From Flavobacteriaceae bacterium (GTDB lineage: Bacteria; Bacteroidota; Bacteroidia; Flavobacteriales; Flavobacteriaceae), in the NCBI GenBank assembly GCA_016780345.1, contig JADHLZ010000001.1, forward strand, positions 1-64,000: DNA of 64,000 nucleotides, written 5' to 3'. Both the position numbers and the translations under genes were made by a program. Below the pieces are notes generated by a model, which was not told the origin of the DNA, ran no database searches, and worked only from the letters and a program-made list of their open reading frames with translations. Below are positions 1 through 11,009 of the stretch, piece after piece (within the stretch, counting starts at the first letter, position 1; each line of letters opens with the position of its first letter).

Positions 1-2
1 GT

Positions 3-383
3 AATATGCCTTTTGAAGAAAATTCATTTGATTTCATTCTTTGTAATCATGTTCTTGAACATATAATAGATGATACAAAAGCTATGAAAGAATTGTTTAG
101 AGTTTTAAATTTAAATGGTACTGCAATAGTTCAAGTCCCAATAAATCAAAATTCAAAAAAAACTTTTGAAGACAATTCTATCACGTATAAAAAAGAAAGA
201 ATTATAAAATTTGGTCAATATGACCATGTAAGAATTTATGGTTTAGATTTTTTCAATGGTCTAAAATCAGTTGGATTTAATGTTAATCCAATTAAATATT
301 CTAAAACTTTTAGTGACGATGAAATAAATAAGTTTGGATTAATTAAAGAAGAAATTATTCCAGTTTGTAAAAAACTTTCCTAA
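3..383 (+). CDS. SAM-dependent methyltransferase (type 11-like), 5' truncated by window edge
   Basis: FEENSFDFILCNHVLEHIIDDTKAMKELFRVLNLNGTAIVQVPI matches the post-motif/acceptor region of class I methyltransferases; open frame continues off the left edge. Confidence 0.75.
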   Translation, partial: NMPFEENSFDFILCNHVLEHIIDDTKAMKELFRVLNLNGTAIVQVPINQNSKKTFEDNSITYKKERIIKFGQYDHVRIYGLDFFNGLKSVGFNVNPIKYSKTFSDDEINKFGLIKEEIIPVCKKLS

Positions 384-1372
384 AAAAGTAATTTCTCAAA
401 ACCGGGGCTATAAAATGTTTTTACCTCATTTTTTTCATCAACATAAATTATCATTGCTTCGATTTCTGGTTTTGATTGAACGACCATTTTTGATAATTCA
501 AGTGGCATTGCCATAAATGCTGTAGAATAACCATCAGCTGTCATACAATCATCAGCAATTACAGAAGTGGATAAAATATTGGTTTGATTTGCATTACCAT
601 TTTTAGGATTAATAGTGTGAACAATTTTATCTCCAGTTCTTGGGTCAATTAAAAATTTTCTATAGTTTCCTGAACTTGCAATAGCTTTGTTTTCAAGAAA
701 AATTCTATTATTTTTTTTATCTGGATTTAGTGGATCAGTAATACCTACCCTCCAATTAGTATTCTTAACGTTATTAATTTCATTTGCATACATTTCACCA
801 CCAATATCAATAAGAAAATTATTGACTCCATTTTCAATCAGGATTTCAGAAATTAAATCTACAGCATATCCTTTTGCTATTGCATTAAAGTCTAAAAACA
901 TTCCATTTTTCATTTGAATTTGGCTGTTAACTAAATTGACTTTTTCAAAACCTGTATAATTTAAAAGACTATCAATATTGATTGAATAATTTGGAATTTT
1001 ATTTGGTCCTAAACCGTATGCGTTGGTAAGTAAACCAATTGTTGGATCAAAATAACCATCACTATCTTTCCAAATTGATTTAGATTTTTTAAAAACTTTA
1101 ATAAAATAATCATCAACTATTATTGAATTTTCTCCATTATTTATTCTAGAAATATCAGAACTTTGAATGTAAGTAGATAAGGATTTATTGAATTTAGAGA
1201 AAAGAGAGTCAGTTAGTTTTTTAAAATTTTTTAATGGCTTTTCGGAGTTGTACAGAACATTAAAGTTTGTTCCAAGTGCATATCCATTAAATGAATAGGT
1301 ACTAACATTCTTTTCACATGAGTAGATAAAAAAGATTAAAAAAAATAAACTAATTGATTTCTTCAAATCCAT
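380..1372 (-). CDS. apbE: FAD:protein FMN transferase (ApbE), lipoprotein
   Basis: Lipobox-like FIYSC; DFNAIAKGYAVDLI, LIDIGGEMYA and HTINPKNG motifs; located downstream of nqr operon. Confidence 0.93.
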   Translation of the reverse strand: MDLKKSISLFFLIFFIYSCEKNVSTYSFNGYALGTNFNVLYNSEKPLKNFKKLTDSLFSKFNKSLSTYIQSSDISRINNGENSIIVDDYFIKVFKKSKSIWKDSDGYFDPTIGLLTNAYGLGPNKIPNYSINIDSLLNYTGFEKVNLVNSQIQMKNGMFLDFNAIAKGYAVDLISEILIENGVNNFLIDIGGEMYANEINNVKNTNWRVGITDPLNPDKKNNRIFLENKAIASSGNYRKFLIDPRTGDKIVHTINPKNGNANQTNILSTSVIADDCMTADGYSTAFMAMPLELSKMVVQSKPEIEAMIIYVDEKNEVKTFYSPGFEKLLF

Positions 1373-1745
1373 GATAATTTACAACATAACTTGAATTCTT
1401 AAACAAAGGTAATTCATAATCCTCAGAATTTGCCAAACCAACTTTAGCACTAAGCAATTTTGCATCAAATTTTTTAGAATGATCCAATATTTTTTTTAAA
1501 TTTTTAATCTGAAATGTTTTGGGGTTGTTTGGATATAAAACAACCTTAACAATAACAAAATAAAGCTGTTTGTTTTTTGTACATACGAATTGTGGATTTT
1601 TTTTCAGTGAACTGTTGACGGATAAAAACTCAAAACTATTTTTTTCAAGTTCTTTTCCAACTATATTCATAGCTAAACTATGAAGTTCAGAATCATTTAA
1701 AGGAATAGGTAATAAATTATCCTCCAAAATCGTCAAATCTGACAT
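1350..1745 (-). CDS. Small uncharacterised protein between nqrF and apbE
   Basis: Open frame overlapping nqrF end and apbE start; likely start [10 protein letters not shown] at 1745 rather than the longest ORF start at 1784. Confidence 0.65.
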   Translation of the reverse strand: MSDLTILEDNLLPIPLNDSELHSLAMNIVGKELEKNSFEFLSVNSSLKKNPQFVCTKNKQLYFVIVKVVLYPNNPKTFQIKNLKKILDHSKKFDAKLLSAKVGLANSEDYELPLFKNSSYVVNYHGFEEIN

Positions 1746-3015
1746 TTTCTGGCGGAACTCCAAAGTCATCAGCCATTTTTTCAATAGCTTGATTCATTAA
1801 AGGAGGTCCACAGAAATAAACCTCTATATCCTCTGGGCTATCGTGATGATTTAAATAATTATCTATCACTGTTTGATGAACAAAACCAACAAACCCATCT
1901 CCTTCTCCGTCTAAACCTTCTTTAACTTTCCAGTTGTCTTCTTCAAGAGGTTCTGAAAGTGCGATGTAGAATTTAAAATTCGGGAAATCTCTTTCCAAAG
2001 CTTTGAAGTGTTCTGTATAAAATAATTCTCTTTTAGATCTTCCACCATACCAAAAACTAACTTTTCTACCAGTTTTTAAGGTTCTAAACAAGTGGTATAA
2101 ATGAGATCTCATTGGAGCCATTCCTGCACCACCACCAACGTACAACATTTCAGCTTCTGATTCATTTATAAAAAACTCTCCAAAAGGACCAGAAATTGTT
2201 ACTTTATCTCCAGGTTTTTTTGAAAAAATATAGGAAGAAGCTACTCCAGGGTTAACTTTCATCCAATCGTTAGTATTTCTATCCCAGGGTGGGGTTGCAA
2301 TTCTAACATTTAGCATAATTTCTTTACCCTCTTCAGGATAAGATGCCATAGAGTAAGCTCTTTCAACAGGTTCAGAATTTTTCATTTTTAAATCCCAAAG
2401 TTTAAACTTGTCCCATTCTAACTGAAACTTATTAGGTTCTCCAGGATGTTCATCAGGATGAGATTCAATATTTATATCTTTAAAATCTATTTCACATTTA
2501 GGGATTTCAATTTGTATATAACCTCCTGCTTTGTAACCCATATCTTCAGGGATTTCAACTACAAATTCCTTAATGAAAGATGCAACATTCCAATTTCTAA
2601 CAACTGTTGCTTCAAACTTCTTAATACCAAAAACTTCCTCAGGAACTTGGATTACCATATCCTGTTTAACTTTTACTTGACAACCTAGTCTCCATCCCTC
2701 AGCAATCTCTTTTCTAGAAAAATGTGGTGCTTCAGTTGGAAGTATTTCACCTCCTCCTTCGTTTATTATACACTTACATTGAATACATGTTCCACCTCCA
2801 CCACAAGCAGAAGGTAAGAATATTTTATTATTACTTAATGTAGAAAGCAGAGTGTCTCCTGATGAAACTTCAACTTCATTTTCTCCGTTAACAAGAAGCT
2901 TTACGGGACCGGATGGAACCAATTTAGCTTTCACCCCTAAAAGCATACCTACTAAAAGAAATAATATTCCTAAAAAAACTACAATACTAAATAAAATATA
3001 AGTTGAAACTGTCAT
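1717..3015 (-). CDS. nqrF: Na+-translocating NADH:quinone reductase subunit F
   Basis: 2Fe-2S motif [18 protein letters not shown] reductase motifs [34 protein letters not shown]. Confidence 0.97.
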   Translation of the reverse strand: MTVSTYILFSIVVFLGILFLLVGMLLGVKAKLVPSGPVKLLVNGENEVEVSSGDTLLSTLSNNKIFLPSACGGGGTCIQCKCIINEGGGEILPTEAPHFSRKEIAEGWRLGCQVKVKQDMVIQVPEEVFGIKKFEATVVRNWNVASFIKEFVVEIPEDMGYKAGGYIQIEIPKCEIDFKDINIESHPDEHPGEPNKFQLEWDKFKLWDLKMKNSEPVERAYSMASYPEEGKEIMLNVRIATPPWDRNTNDWMKVNPGVASSYIFSKKPGDKVTISGPFGEFFINESEAEMLYVGGGAGMAPMRSHLYHLFRTLKTGRKVSFWYGGRSKRELFYTEHFKALERDFPNFKFYIALSEPLEEDNWKVKEGLDGEGDGFVGFVHQTVIDNYLNHHDSPEDIEVYFCGPPLMNQAIEKMADDFGVPPENVRFDDFGG

Positions 3016-3022
3016 AAAAAAT

Positions 3023-3637
3023 TTAAAGTTTAATTCCCATAAAACTCATGAAACCAATTGCCATTAGTCCAGTTATTATAAATGTTATTCCTAACCCTTT
3101 TAGAGGCGCAGGGACATTTGAATAAGCTATTTTTTCTCTTATAGCTGCAATAGCTACGATAGCTAATAACCATCCAATTCCAGAACCAAAACCATATATA
3201 CCAGATTCTACTATTCCAGAAAAGTCTTTAATTTGCATAAAAAGGGAGCCTCCTAAAATTGCACAGTTAACTGCTATTAAAGGAAGGAATATACCCAAGG
3301 CACCATACAATGCAGGTGAAAATTTTTCAACAATCATTTCTACCAATTGAACCATAGAGGCAATCACGGCAATAAACATTATAAAACTTAAAAAGCTCAA
3401 ATCTAATTCAGAATATTCTGGACCTAACCATGCAAGTGCTCCAGGTTGAAGTAAATATTTGTCAATTAAAAAATTTAAAGGTACTGTTATGGTTAAGACA
3501 AATATTACTGCAAAGCCCATACCTAAAGATGTTTTAACTGTTTTTGAAACAGCTAAATAAGAGCACATTCCCAAAAAGTAGGCGAAAACCATGTTTTCAA
3601 TAAAAATGCTTTTTATAAATAAATTGGCGTAATCCAT
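3023..3637 (-). CDS. nqrE: Na+-NQR subunit E
   Basis: [44 protein letters not shown]; operon position. Confidence 0.96.
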   Translation of the reverse strand: MDYANLFIKSIFIENMVFAYFLGMCSYLAVSKTVKTSLGMGFAVIFVLTITVPLNFLIDKYLLQPGALAWLGPEYSELDLSFLSFIMFIAVIASMVQLVEMIVEKFSPALYGALGIFLPLIAVNCAILGGSLFMQIKDFSGIVESGIYGFGSGIGWLLAIVAIAAIREKIAYSNVPAPLKGLGITFIITGLMAIGFMSFMGIKL

Positions 3638-3641
3638 AATT

Positions 3642-4262
3642 TTAACCTTTTTCGATTAATTTTCTATTTCTTGACCTTTGAACCCATATAATTAATCCTA
3701 CAGTAATCAATGCCATAGGAGATAATAACATCAGTCCGTTGTTTACATAGCCCATTTCGTATAATGCATCTGGAATAACTTGAATACCTAATAAATTTCC
3801 TGAACCAAAAAGTTCTCTAAAAAAAGCAACAAGTATAAGAATAGCACCATAACCAAAAGCATTTCCAACTCCATCAAGGAACGATCTCCATACTCCATTT
3901 CCTAAAGCAAATGCTTCTAATCTTCCCATAACAATACAGTTAGTAATAATAAGTCCAATAAAAATTGAAAGTTCTTTACTAACATCATATGCATAAGCTC
4001 TTAGAACCTCATCAACTAAAACAACCATAGATGCTACTACAACGAGCTGAACAATGATTCTTATTCTGTTTGGGATTAAATTTCTTAAAATAGATACAAT
4101 TACGTTACTCGCTGCCATAACTGCAACAACTGATAAACTCATCACAATTGCAGCTTTTAATTGAACTGTTATAGCGAGGGCAGAACATATTCCTAAAACT
4201 TGAACAGTAATAGGATTGTTGTCATCAAGCGGGTCAGTTAATAGGACTTTATTTTTAGACAT
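3642..4262 (-). CDS. nqrD: Na+-NQR subunit D
   Basis: [39 protein letters not shown]; operon position. Confidence 0.96.
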   Translation of the reverse strand: MSKNKVLLTDPLDDNNPITVQVLGICSALAITVQLKAAIVMSLSVVAVMAASNVIVSILRNLIPNRIRIIVQLVVVASMVVLVDEVLRAYAYDVSKELSIFIGLIITNCIVMGRLEAFALGNGVWRSFLDGVGNAFGYGAILILVAFFRELFGSGNLLGIQVIPDALYEMGYVNNGLMLLSPMALITVGLIIWVQRSRNRKLIEKG

Positions 4263-4263
4263 A

Positions 4264-5040
4264 TTAATTAAGTTTTATTTCATTTTTTGAAATTTCTTGG
4301 ATCGATAATGCTAGTGAGTTACTGGATTCCTTAATAGATTTAAAATAAGGCACATAATGATTAATCCTTTCTTTAATCATATCAGTAACCCCATCACAAG
4401 TAATTGTTGCGCCTGAAATGAAATCAACTTCATGATCAGATTTATCTAAGTTAGACGGATCATTATTAGTCTTGGAAACCTTGATACCCATTAAATTATA
4501 TTCAGAATCGAATAACTTTTCATCAATAAATCTTTCTTTAAACCAGTCTTGGGTGATTTCAGCTCCTAAACCAGCAGTTTCACCAACATGATCAAAAACA
4601 ACTCCCTTAATAGTATTTAAATCTTCTTTTATTGAAATATATCCAAATATTGCGTTCCATAATCCATTTCCTCTTATTGGAATTATATAATATTTTTCGT
4701 TTTCTATTTGAGCTACATATAAAGGAAAATCCTGATCCTCTGCAGGTTTTTTCAATTCTAAAGCTAGATTAACATCTTTAAAAACATTTACTGAATTGTC
4801 GATTGAACCATCACTCTGAACAGCTGATTGTTCAGTAATGTATTTATTAAATAAATTTTCTGCTCCTTCTCTATCTATATTAATTCCTACCGTAGATAAA
4901 ATATTTTGCATTTTTTCTTTTCTGATATTATCATCTTGTAAGTCTTTTAAAGAATGGGCAGTAAAGGCTAAAACTGATGCTACAACTAAAACCATTAGTG
5001 CTGCAAATGTAAATGTGTAAGAATTTGAGTCTCTATTCAT
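4264..5040 (-). CDS. nqrC: Na+-NQR subunit C
   Basis: NGLW..IFGYISI, ETAGLGAEI, and SGATIT flavinylation-type motif. Confidence 0.95.
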   Translation of the reverse strand: MNRDSNSYTFTFAALMVLVVASVLAFTAHSLKDLQDDNIRKEKMQNILSTVGINIDREGAENLFNKYITEQSAVQSDGSIDNSVNVFKDVNLALELKKPAEDQDFPLYVAQIENEKYYIIPIRGNGLWNAIFGYISIKEDLNTIKGVVFDHVGETAGLGAEITQDWFKERFIDEKLFDSEYNLMGIKVSKTNNDPSNLDKSDHEVDFISGATITCDGVTDMIKERINHYVPYFKSIKESSNSLALSIQEISKNEIKLN

Positions 5041-5041
5041 T

Positions 5042-6193
5042 TTAAGCTACATTTAAATTAGTTTTTCTACTTAATCTTTTTTTGATGTTTGCCTCTATAA
5101 CGTAATGATCAATAGTAGGGGCAAAAACGTTCATTAAAAGAATTGCTAACATAACACCTTCTGGATAAGCAGGGTTAAATACTCTGATTAGGATACAAAA
5201 TAATCCAACCAAAATTCCATAAATCCACTTACCTTTAGTAGTTTGAGCTGCTGAAACAGGGTCTGTTGCCATAAATACAATACCAAATGCAAACCCTCCA
5301 ACAATAAGGTGATTAAACCAATTAAAACTCATTAATTCATTAGCTCCCCATAAATTAAATAAAAGTCCTGTAACAGCTGCACCAATTACACTTCCTAACA
5401 TGATTCTCCAACTTCCGACTCCTGTATAAATAAGTAATGCAGCACCAATTAAAACCATGAGAGTAGAAGTTTCGGCGATGGATCCTGGTATTGCGCCATA
5501 AAACATTTGTGAAACATCAAAAGGAATATTAGTTTCTCCAGCAGCTAACATTCCTAAAATAGTTTCTCCTGAAACTCCGTCAACATTTGAAGCTTCTGAA
5601 ACCCAAACCTTATTTCCCGACATGTAAGTTGGATATGCAAAAAATGCAAATGCTCTTGCTGTTAGAGCTGGATTTAATATATTCATTCCAGTACCCCCAA
5701 ATGCTTCTTTACCTATCAAAACAGCAAATGCTACAGATAGACCAACCATCCAAAGTGGAATATCAACAGGCATTATCATTGGAATCAATAAACCTGTTAC
5801 TAAGTAACCTTCATTAACCTCATGACCCCTGAAGATTGCAAATGCAAACTCAATTGTAAGTCCAACTATATATGATACGGCAATCATAGGTACAATTTTA
5901 TATGATCCGTGTATGATTGCTTCCATAGTGGTAAAATCAGAATCTAACTGTGACAGATACTGAAATCCTGTGTTGTATATTCCATAAATAAGAGCAGGTA
6001 ATAATGCGATTATTACGGTAATCATAGTTCTTTTCAAATCAACAGCATCTCTTATGTGAGCACCATGTTTTGTTGTATGATTTGGAACAAATAAAAAAGT
6101 ATCAAATGCATTAACAGCAGGTGCAAATTTTTCAAATTTTTCTCCTTTTTTAAAAGGTTTTTTAATAGTATCTAAAATTTGTCTAATATTCAT
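5042..6193 (-). CDS. nqrB: Na+-NQR subunit B
   Basis: GTGMNILNPALTARAFAFFAYP, MATDPVSAAQT, operon position. Confidence 0.96.
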   Translation of the reverse strand: MNIRQILDTIKKPFKKGEKFEKFAPAVNAFDTFLFVPNHTTKHGAHIRDAVDLKRTMITVIIALLPALIYGIYNTGFQYLSQLDSDFTTMEAIIHGSYKIVPMIAVSYIVGLTIEFAFAIFRGHEVNEGYLVTGLLIPMIMPVDIPLWMVGLSVAFAVLIGKEAFGGTGMNILNPALTARAFAFFAYPTYMSGNKVWVSEASNVDGVSGETILGMLAAGETNIPFDVSQMFYGAIPGSIAETSTLMVLIGAALLIYTGVGSWRIMLGSVIGAAVTGLLFNLWGANELMSFNWFNHLIVGGFAFGIVFMATDPVSAAQTTKGKWIYGILVGLFCILIRVFNPAYPEGVMLAILLMNVFAPTIDHYVIEANIKKRLSRKTNLNVA

Positions 6194-6205
6194 TTAAAAT
6201 TATTT

Positions 6206-7561
6206 TTAACCAACTTCTGAAATCATTAAATCGAGTCCTTCTCTTATTATTTTTTGTGCTTCAATTTTTGATGATGATGAGTAATCAATCAAAGCAAAAT
6301 CTTCAGGTGCTACTTCATAAATACCTAAATTTTCCATTTTTTCAATATTACCAGTCATACATTCCTTAAGTAATTGCATTGGAAAAATATCCATTGGAAA
6401 AACATCTTCCATTTCTCCTGTTACCACAAATGCTCTTTCCTCTCCATTCAAATTGGTGTTTAGGTCATATTTCTTTTTGGGAAATAACCAAGAAAACGAA
6501 GTTTTATATTTACTTGGAACGCTATTATTAATAAAAGGAATCCAACCAAACATTCTGTACTGATTTCCTTCCCTCAAAACAGAAAAAGTATTGTTATAAA
6601 ACCCTAAGTAATTATCTTTTTCAACAGATCTTCCTGTTAAAACATCACCATTAATATATCTTAAATTTTGTGAAGTATCGATTCCAGCATCTTGAATAAT
6701 TTCACTTAGACTAGATCCAGCAATAGTTTTGTAATATTGAGGGTACTTTACCGGAGGACCAGAAACTGCAATGGTTCTTGTAGGGTTATATTCTCCAGTA
6801 ATAAAAAATTTACCAATTAGTGCAACATCCTCAGCACCAACGACCCAAACTCTTTCTCCAATGTTGACTGGATCAATATGATGAATTTGAACACCAACAT
6901 TTCCAGCAGGATGTAAATTATTTATATGATGAACTTTGATTCCTTCAATACTATTTATAAACGAGTTGTGATTTTTTTCAAGACATATGTGTAAATCACC
7001 CTTAGTTAATTTTTTTAATAATGATATTCCAGTTTTAAACTCTTCTTTTTGTTCATTCAAAATTATTTCTATATCAGCTGAAATTGGTGCTGTATTTAAA
7101 GTTGAAACAAAAATGGATTTAGGCACGTCATTTGGATTTGCTATGATATCATAAGGTCTTTGTTTTAAAAAAGGCCAACATCCAGATATAAGCATATTTT
7201 CTTTAATCTTGTCACTTGTGAAATTTGAAAAATTTGAAATTTTGTGCTTTAAAGCTTGTTGCTTTGCATCACAATTAATCACTATCTCTAAAATTCGTCT
7301 TTTAGCTCCACGAGCAATATCTAAAATTTTTCCAGAAACTGGAGAACAGAATTTAATTTCTGGATTATTTTTTGAGAAAAAAACAGCATCGCCTCTTTTG
7401 ACTTTATCACCAACTTTGACTAGCATTTTGGGCGTGATTAAGTGAAAATCTGAGGGATTTAAAGAAACGGATTTTGGGAAAGGAGCTTTTTTTACAATAT
7501 TTTCCGGAGCACCTTTTAAATTAATGGTTAAACCATTTTTAATTTGAATGTCATTTGACAT
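6206..7561 (-). CDS. nqrA: Na+-NQR subunit A
   Basis: IKNGLTINLKGAPE N-terminus, PAGNVGVQIHHIDPVN; first gene of operon. Confidence 0.96.
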   Translation of the reverse strand: MSNDIQIKNGLTINLKGAPENIVKKAPFPKSVSLNPSDFHLITPKMLVKVGDKVKRGDAVFFSKNNPEIKFCSPVSGKILDIARGAKRRILEIVINCDAKQQALKHKISNFSNFTSDKIKENMLISGCWPFLKQRPYDIIANPNDVPKSIFVSTLNTAPISADIEIILNEQKEEFKTGISLLKKLTKGDLHICLEKNHNSFINSIEGIKVHHINNLHPAGNVGVQIHHIDPVNIGERVWVVGAEDVALIGKFFITGEYNPTRTIAVSGPPVKYPQYYKTIAGSSLSEIIQDAGIDTSQNLRYINGDVLTGRSVEKDNYLGFYNNTFSVLREGNQYRMFGWIPFINNSVPSKYKTSFSWLFPKKKYDLNTNLNGEERAFVVTGEMEDVFPMDIFPMQLLKECMTGNIEKMENLGIYEVAPEDFALIDYSSSSKIEAQKIIREGLDLMISEVG

Positions 7562-7713
7562 AATTATATGCTATAAAATAGAGCGCAAATTTATTAATTA
7601 AAACCTAGTTCTAAAAGTTCATTTGACATTAAATCTATTATTTATAATTATTCTAAATAATAAGTTTTTTTTACAATAATTTCGCAAAAAAAACTAGCTT
7701 TAATTATATAATA

Positions 7714-8931
7714 ATGAAAACATTTAAGATTTATTTTTTTTGGATTTTTTTCTTGCTAAATTTTTTTATTGTTTTTAGTCAAAACAAAATTACTCCGACC
7801 AACATATACAGCGTTAACTTTAATAATGAAAAACTAAACTCCTCATATATAGTAGTAAAAAAAAATAATTCATTAACTCTAAATTTTGATGACTTAAATT
7901 TAAAAGATTCAGACTATTACTATCAAATCAATCATTTAAATCATCTTTGGGAAAAATCCAAATTAATTAAATCAGACTATATTGAAGGATATGACGATAA
8001 TCTGATTACAAATTACAGCAATTCGTTTAACACGTTAGTTGATTATAAAAACTTTAAAATTACAATACCAAATGAAAATCTAAAATTAAAAATTTCAGGA
8101 AATTATTCAATTAGTATTCATGATAGTAATGGAAAATTTTTATTTGAAAGAAAGTTTTCCGTCCTTGATGAAAAAGCATTTTTAAATATAGATTTTTTTA
8201 AAAGTAAAAATTTGGAAAATTTTGACTTTTATCAAAATCTTGATGTAACTGTAAATTGTAGTAACTGTAATAGTATGACAGGAAACTCTAGTCAACTAAA
8301 ACTCGTAGTAATTAAAAACAATCAATGGGATAATAAAATAGTATTATCTAGGCCTGATTTTTTCTTTGATAATAAATTAATCTATAAAAACATAGAATTT
8401 AAGGGTGGAGATGAATTTTATTATTTTGATACTTCAAATATTAATTCAACTAATTTAAAAGTATTTAAAACAGAATTAAGTGATATTTATAATTCTTATT
8501 TAAGAAAAGATATTGAAAAAACAAACAAAATATACGAATACAGCCCTGACATAAATGGAAAATATTTAATAAATCAGGAAATTGAAAATTATGAAACTGA
8601 AAATGACTATTCAAGAGTTTTTTTTTCATTTAAACCAGTTAAAGTTTTTGAGGAAGATAAAATTTTTGTAGTTGGTGATTTTAACAACTACGAAATCTCT
8701 GAAAAACACCAACTTCAATTAAACAATGACACTTATTTTGGAAATTTTTTGTTTAAACAAGGATTTTATAATTACAAGTACTTTAAAATAAATTCGTTAG
8801 GGGAATCTAATTTTATTGAGGCTAACTTTTGGCAAACTGAGAATAATTATACTGTTCTATTATATATAAAAAAAAATACAGACAAATATTACAGCTTGAT
8901 TGCTTATAAAGAACAAAAAATGATGTTATAA
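7714..8931 (+). CDS. Type IX secretion system plug-like protein (DUF5103 family)
   Basis: Signal peptide; DSDYYYQINHLNHLWEKSKLIKSDYIEGYDDNLITNYSNSFNTLVDYKNFKITIPN typical of DUF5103. Confidence 0.82.
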   Translation: MKTFKIYFFWIFFLLNFFIVFSQNKITPTNIYSVNFNNEKLNSSYIVVKKNNSLTLNFDDLNLKDSDYYYQINHLNHLWEKSKLIKSDYIEGYDDNLITNYSNSFNTLVDYKNFKITIPNENLKLKISGNYSISIHDSNGKFLFERKFSVLDEKAFLNIDFFKSKNLENFDFYQNLDVTVNCSNCNSMTGNSSQLKLVVIKNNQWDNKIVLSRPDFFFDNKLIYKNIEFKGGDEFYYFDTSNINSTNLKVFKTELSDIYNSYLRKDIEKTNKIYEYSPDINGKYLINQEIENYETENDYSRVFFSFKPVKVFEEDKIFVVGDFNNYEISEKHQLQLNNDTYFGNFLFKQGFYNYKYFKINSLGESNFIEANFWQTENNYTVLLYIKKNTDKYYSLIAYKEQKMML

Positions 8932-8982
8932 ATAATTTAAATAAACAATTATTTTTATAACTAAATATATAACTTAGCTATA

Positions 8983-9369
8983 ATGAACAGTCATATCACA
9001 AAGGGAATAAAAGTTACAGTAAACACGTCGTATGATGGATCTTACTTTAAAAATTATATTTTAAGTTATTCTTTTAGTTATACAATTACTATTTCAAATT
9101 ATGGTAAAAACACAGTACAATTAAAGTCAAGACATTGGAGAATTTTTGATTCTTTGAACAGCGATATAATTATTGATGGCGAAGGTGTTATTGGTGAAAA
9201 TCCTTTAATAAAGCCTGGAGATTCATTCGTTTACTCTTCTGGATGTCTTATTACTTCTCCTGTTGGTGCAATGAGAGGTTTTTACAATATGATTGATATA
9301 AATAACGGAAATAAATTTAGAGCTTATATTCCAACATTTAAACTAAATGCTCCTCAGGCATTAAATTAA
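8983..9369 (+). CDS. apaG: ApaG family protein
   Basis: SRHWRIFDS, GEGVIGENPLIKPGDSFVYSSGCLITSPVGAMRGFY. Confidence 0.93.
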   Translation: MNSHITKGIKVTVNTSYDGSYFKNYILSYSFSYTITISNYGKNTVQLKSRHWRIFDSLNSDIIIDGEGVIGENPLIKPGDSFVYSSGCLITSPVGAMRGFYNMIDINNGNKFRAYIPTFKLNAPQALN

Positions 9370-9383
9370 CATTACATTATCTT

Positions 9384-11009
9384 ATGAAAAATCCAAACTT
9401 TATATTACCACAACTAATTAATGAAGATGTAAAAGATTATAGAAAAGGTTCGATTGAAAGAATAGAAGTACAAGATGTATATGATAAAATGTTTAATGAA
9501 AATATTGAAATTCCATTATACATTGGAAATGAAAAGATATTGACTGAAAAAAGAATAGAAATTAATCCTCCACATGATAATAAAAAAGTTGTGGGAACTT
9601 TCTCATTTTGTAATGAAAAACATGTTCATCTTGCAATTGAAAATTTATTGAAAGTTAAGAATATCTGGACAAATACACCTTGGCAAGATAGAGCTTCTAT
9701 TTTTATGAAAGCAGCAGAACTAATAGCTGGTCCATACAGATCAAAGATTAACGCAGCTACGATGATTGGTCAATCTAAAACAATTTTTCAAGCTGAAATT
9801 GACGCTGCATGTGAACTAATTGATTTTTTAAAGCTTAACATAGTTTATATGAACGAAATATATCAAGAACAGCCTATAAATGTCGATGATGTTTCTAATA
9901 AACTTGAATACAGGCCTTTGGAAGGATTTATTTATGCTATAACTCCTTTTAATTTTACTGCAATTGGTGGCAATCTGTGTGCTAGCCCTGCACTTATGGG
10001 TAATGTTGTTTTATGGAAGCCTAGTGATTATCAAGTATATAGTGCTAAAATCATAATGGATGTCTTTAAAGAGGCTGGGTTACCTGATGGAGTTATAAAT
10101 TTAGTAACTGGAGACCCAATTATGATTACAGACATAGCTCTTAAAAATCCTAATCTATCAGGAATTCATTTTACCGGATCAACTGATGTTTTTAAAAATT
10201 TATGGTCTAAAGTTGGTTTGAACATTAACCTTTACAGAGATTATCCAAGAATTGTTGGAGAAACTGGAGGAAAAGATTTTATTTTTTCACATCCTTCAGC
10301 TGATTCCAAAGTAGTTTCAACTGCTATTATTCGGGGGGGATTTGAATATCAGGGTCAAAAATGCTCAGCAGCTTCAAGAATTTATTTACCAAGTTCAAAA
10401 TCCCATGAAATTCTTGATTATTTAAATGATCAAATAAGCACCATAACAATGGGTTCACCCAGAGATTTTCAACATTTCATGTCTGCTGTGATACATGAAA
10501 AATCATTCGATAAAATTGTAGATTATATAGAAAAAGCCAGAAAATCTAAAGATGCAAAAATTGTTATTGGTGGCGATTATGATAAATCTGTAGGATATTT
10601 TATTTCTCCAACTGTTATCGTAACTACCAATCCAAACTTTTTAACAATGAAAGAAGAAATTTTTGGTCCAGTTGTTACTATATATATTTACGAAGATGAA
10701 AATTGGAAAAATACTTTAGAAATTGTTGATAACACTTCAATTTATGCGTTAACTGGTGCGTTTATTTCCCAAGACAGAGACAGTATCACTTACGCTTTAA
10801 AAAAATTGAGATATAGTGCTGGTAATTTTTATATAAATGACAAACCTTCAGGAGCAGTTGTAGGACAACAACCATTTGGAGGTTCAAGAGGATCTGGGAC
10901 TAACGATAAAGCTGGTTCAAAATTAAACCTACTTAGATGGGTTTCTCCAAGATTAATTAAAGAAAATTTTAACCCTCCAACGAGTTATCCTTACCCATAC
11001 ATGGACTAG
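9384..11009 (+). CDS. pruA: L-glutamate gamma-semialdehyde (1-pyrroline-5-carboxylate) dehydrogenase
   Basis: ALDH motifs GNVVLWKPSDYQVYSA, FTGSTDVFK, GGFEYQGQKCSAASR, QQPFGGSRGSGTNDKAG. Confidence 0.95.
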   Translation: MKNPNFILPQLINEDVKDYRKGSIERIEVQDVYDKMFNENIEIPLYIGNEKILTEKRIEINPPHDNKKVVGTFSFCNEKHVHLAIENLLKVKNIWTNTPWQDRASIFMKAAELIAGPYRSKINAATMIGQSKTIFQAEIDAACELIDFLKLNIVYMNEIYQEQPINVDDVSNKLEYRPLEGFIYAITPFNFTAIGGNLCASPALMGNVVLWKPSDYQVYSAKIIMDVFKEAGLPDGVINLVTGDPIMITDIALKNPNLSGIHFTGSTDVFKNLWSKVGLNINLYRDYPRIVGETGGKDFIFSHPSADSKVVSTAIIRGGFEYQGQKCSAASRIYLPSSKSHEILDYLNDQISTITMGSPRDFQHFMSAVIHEKSFDKIVDYIEKARKSKDAKIVIGGDYDKSVGYFISPTVIVTTNPNFLTMKEEIFGPVVTIYIYEDENWKNTLEIVDNTSIYALTGAFISQDRDSITYALKKLRYSAGNFYINDKPSGAVVGQQPFGGSRGSGTNDKAGSKLNLLRWVSPRLIKENFNPPTSYPYPYMD

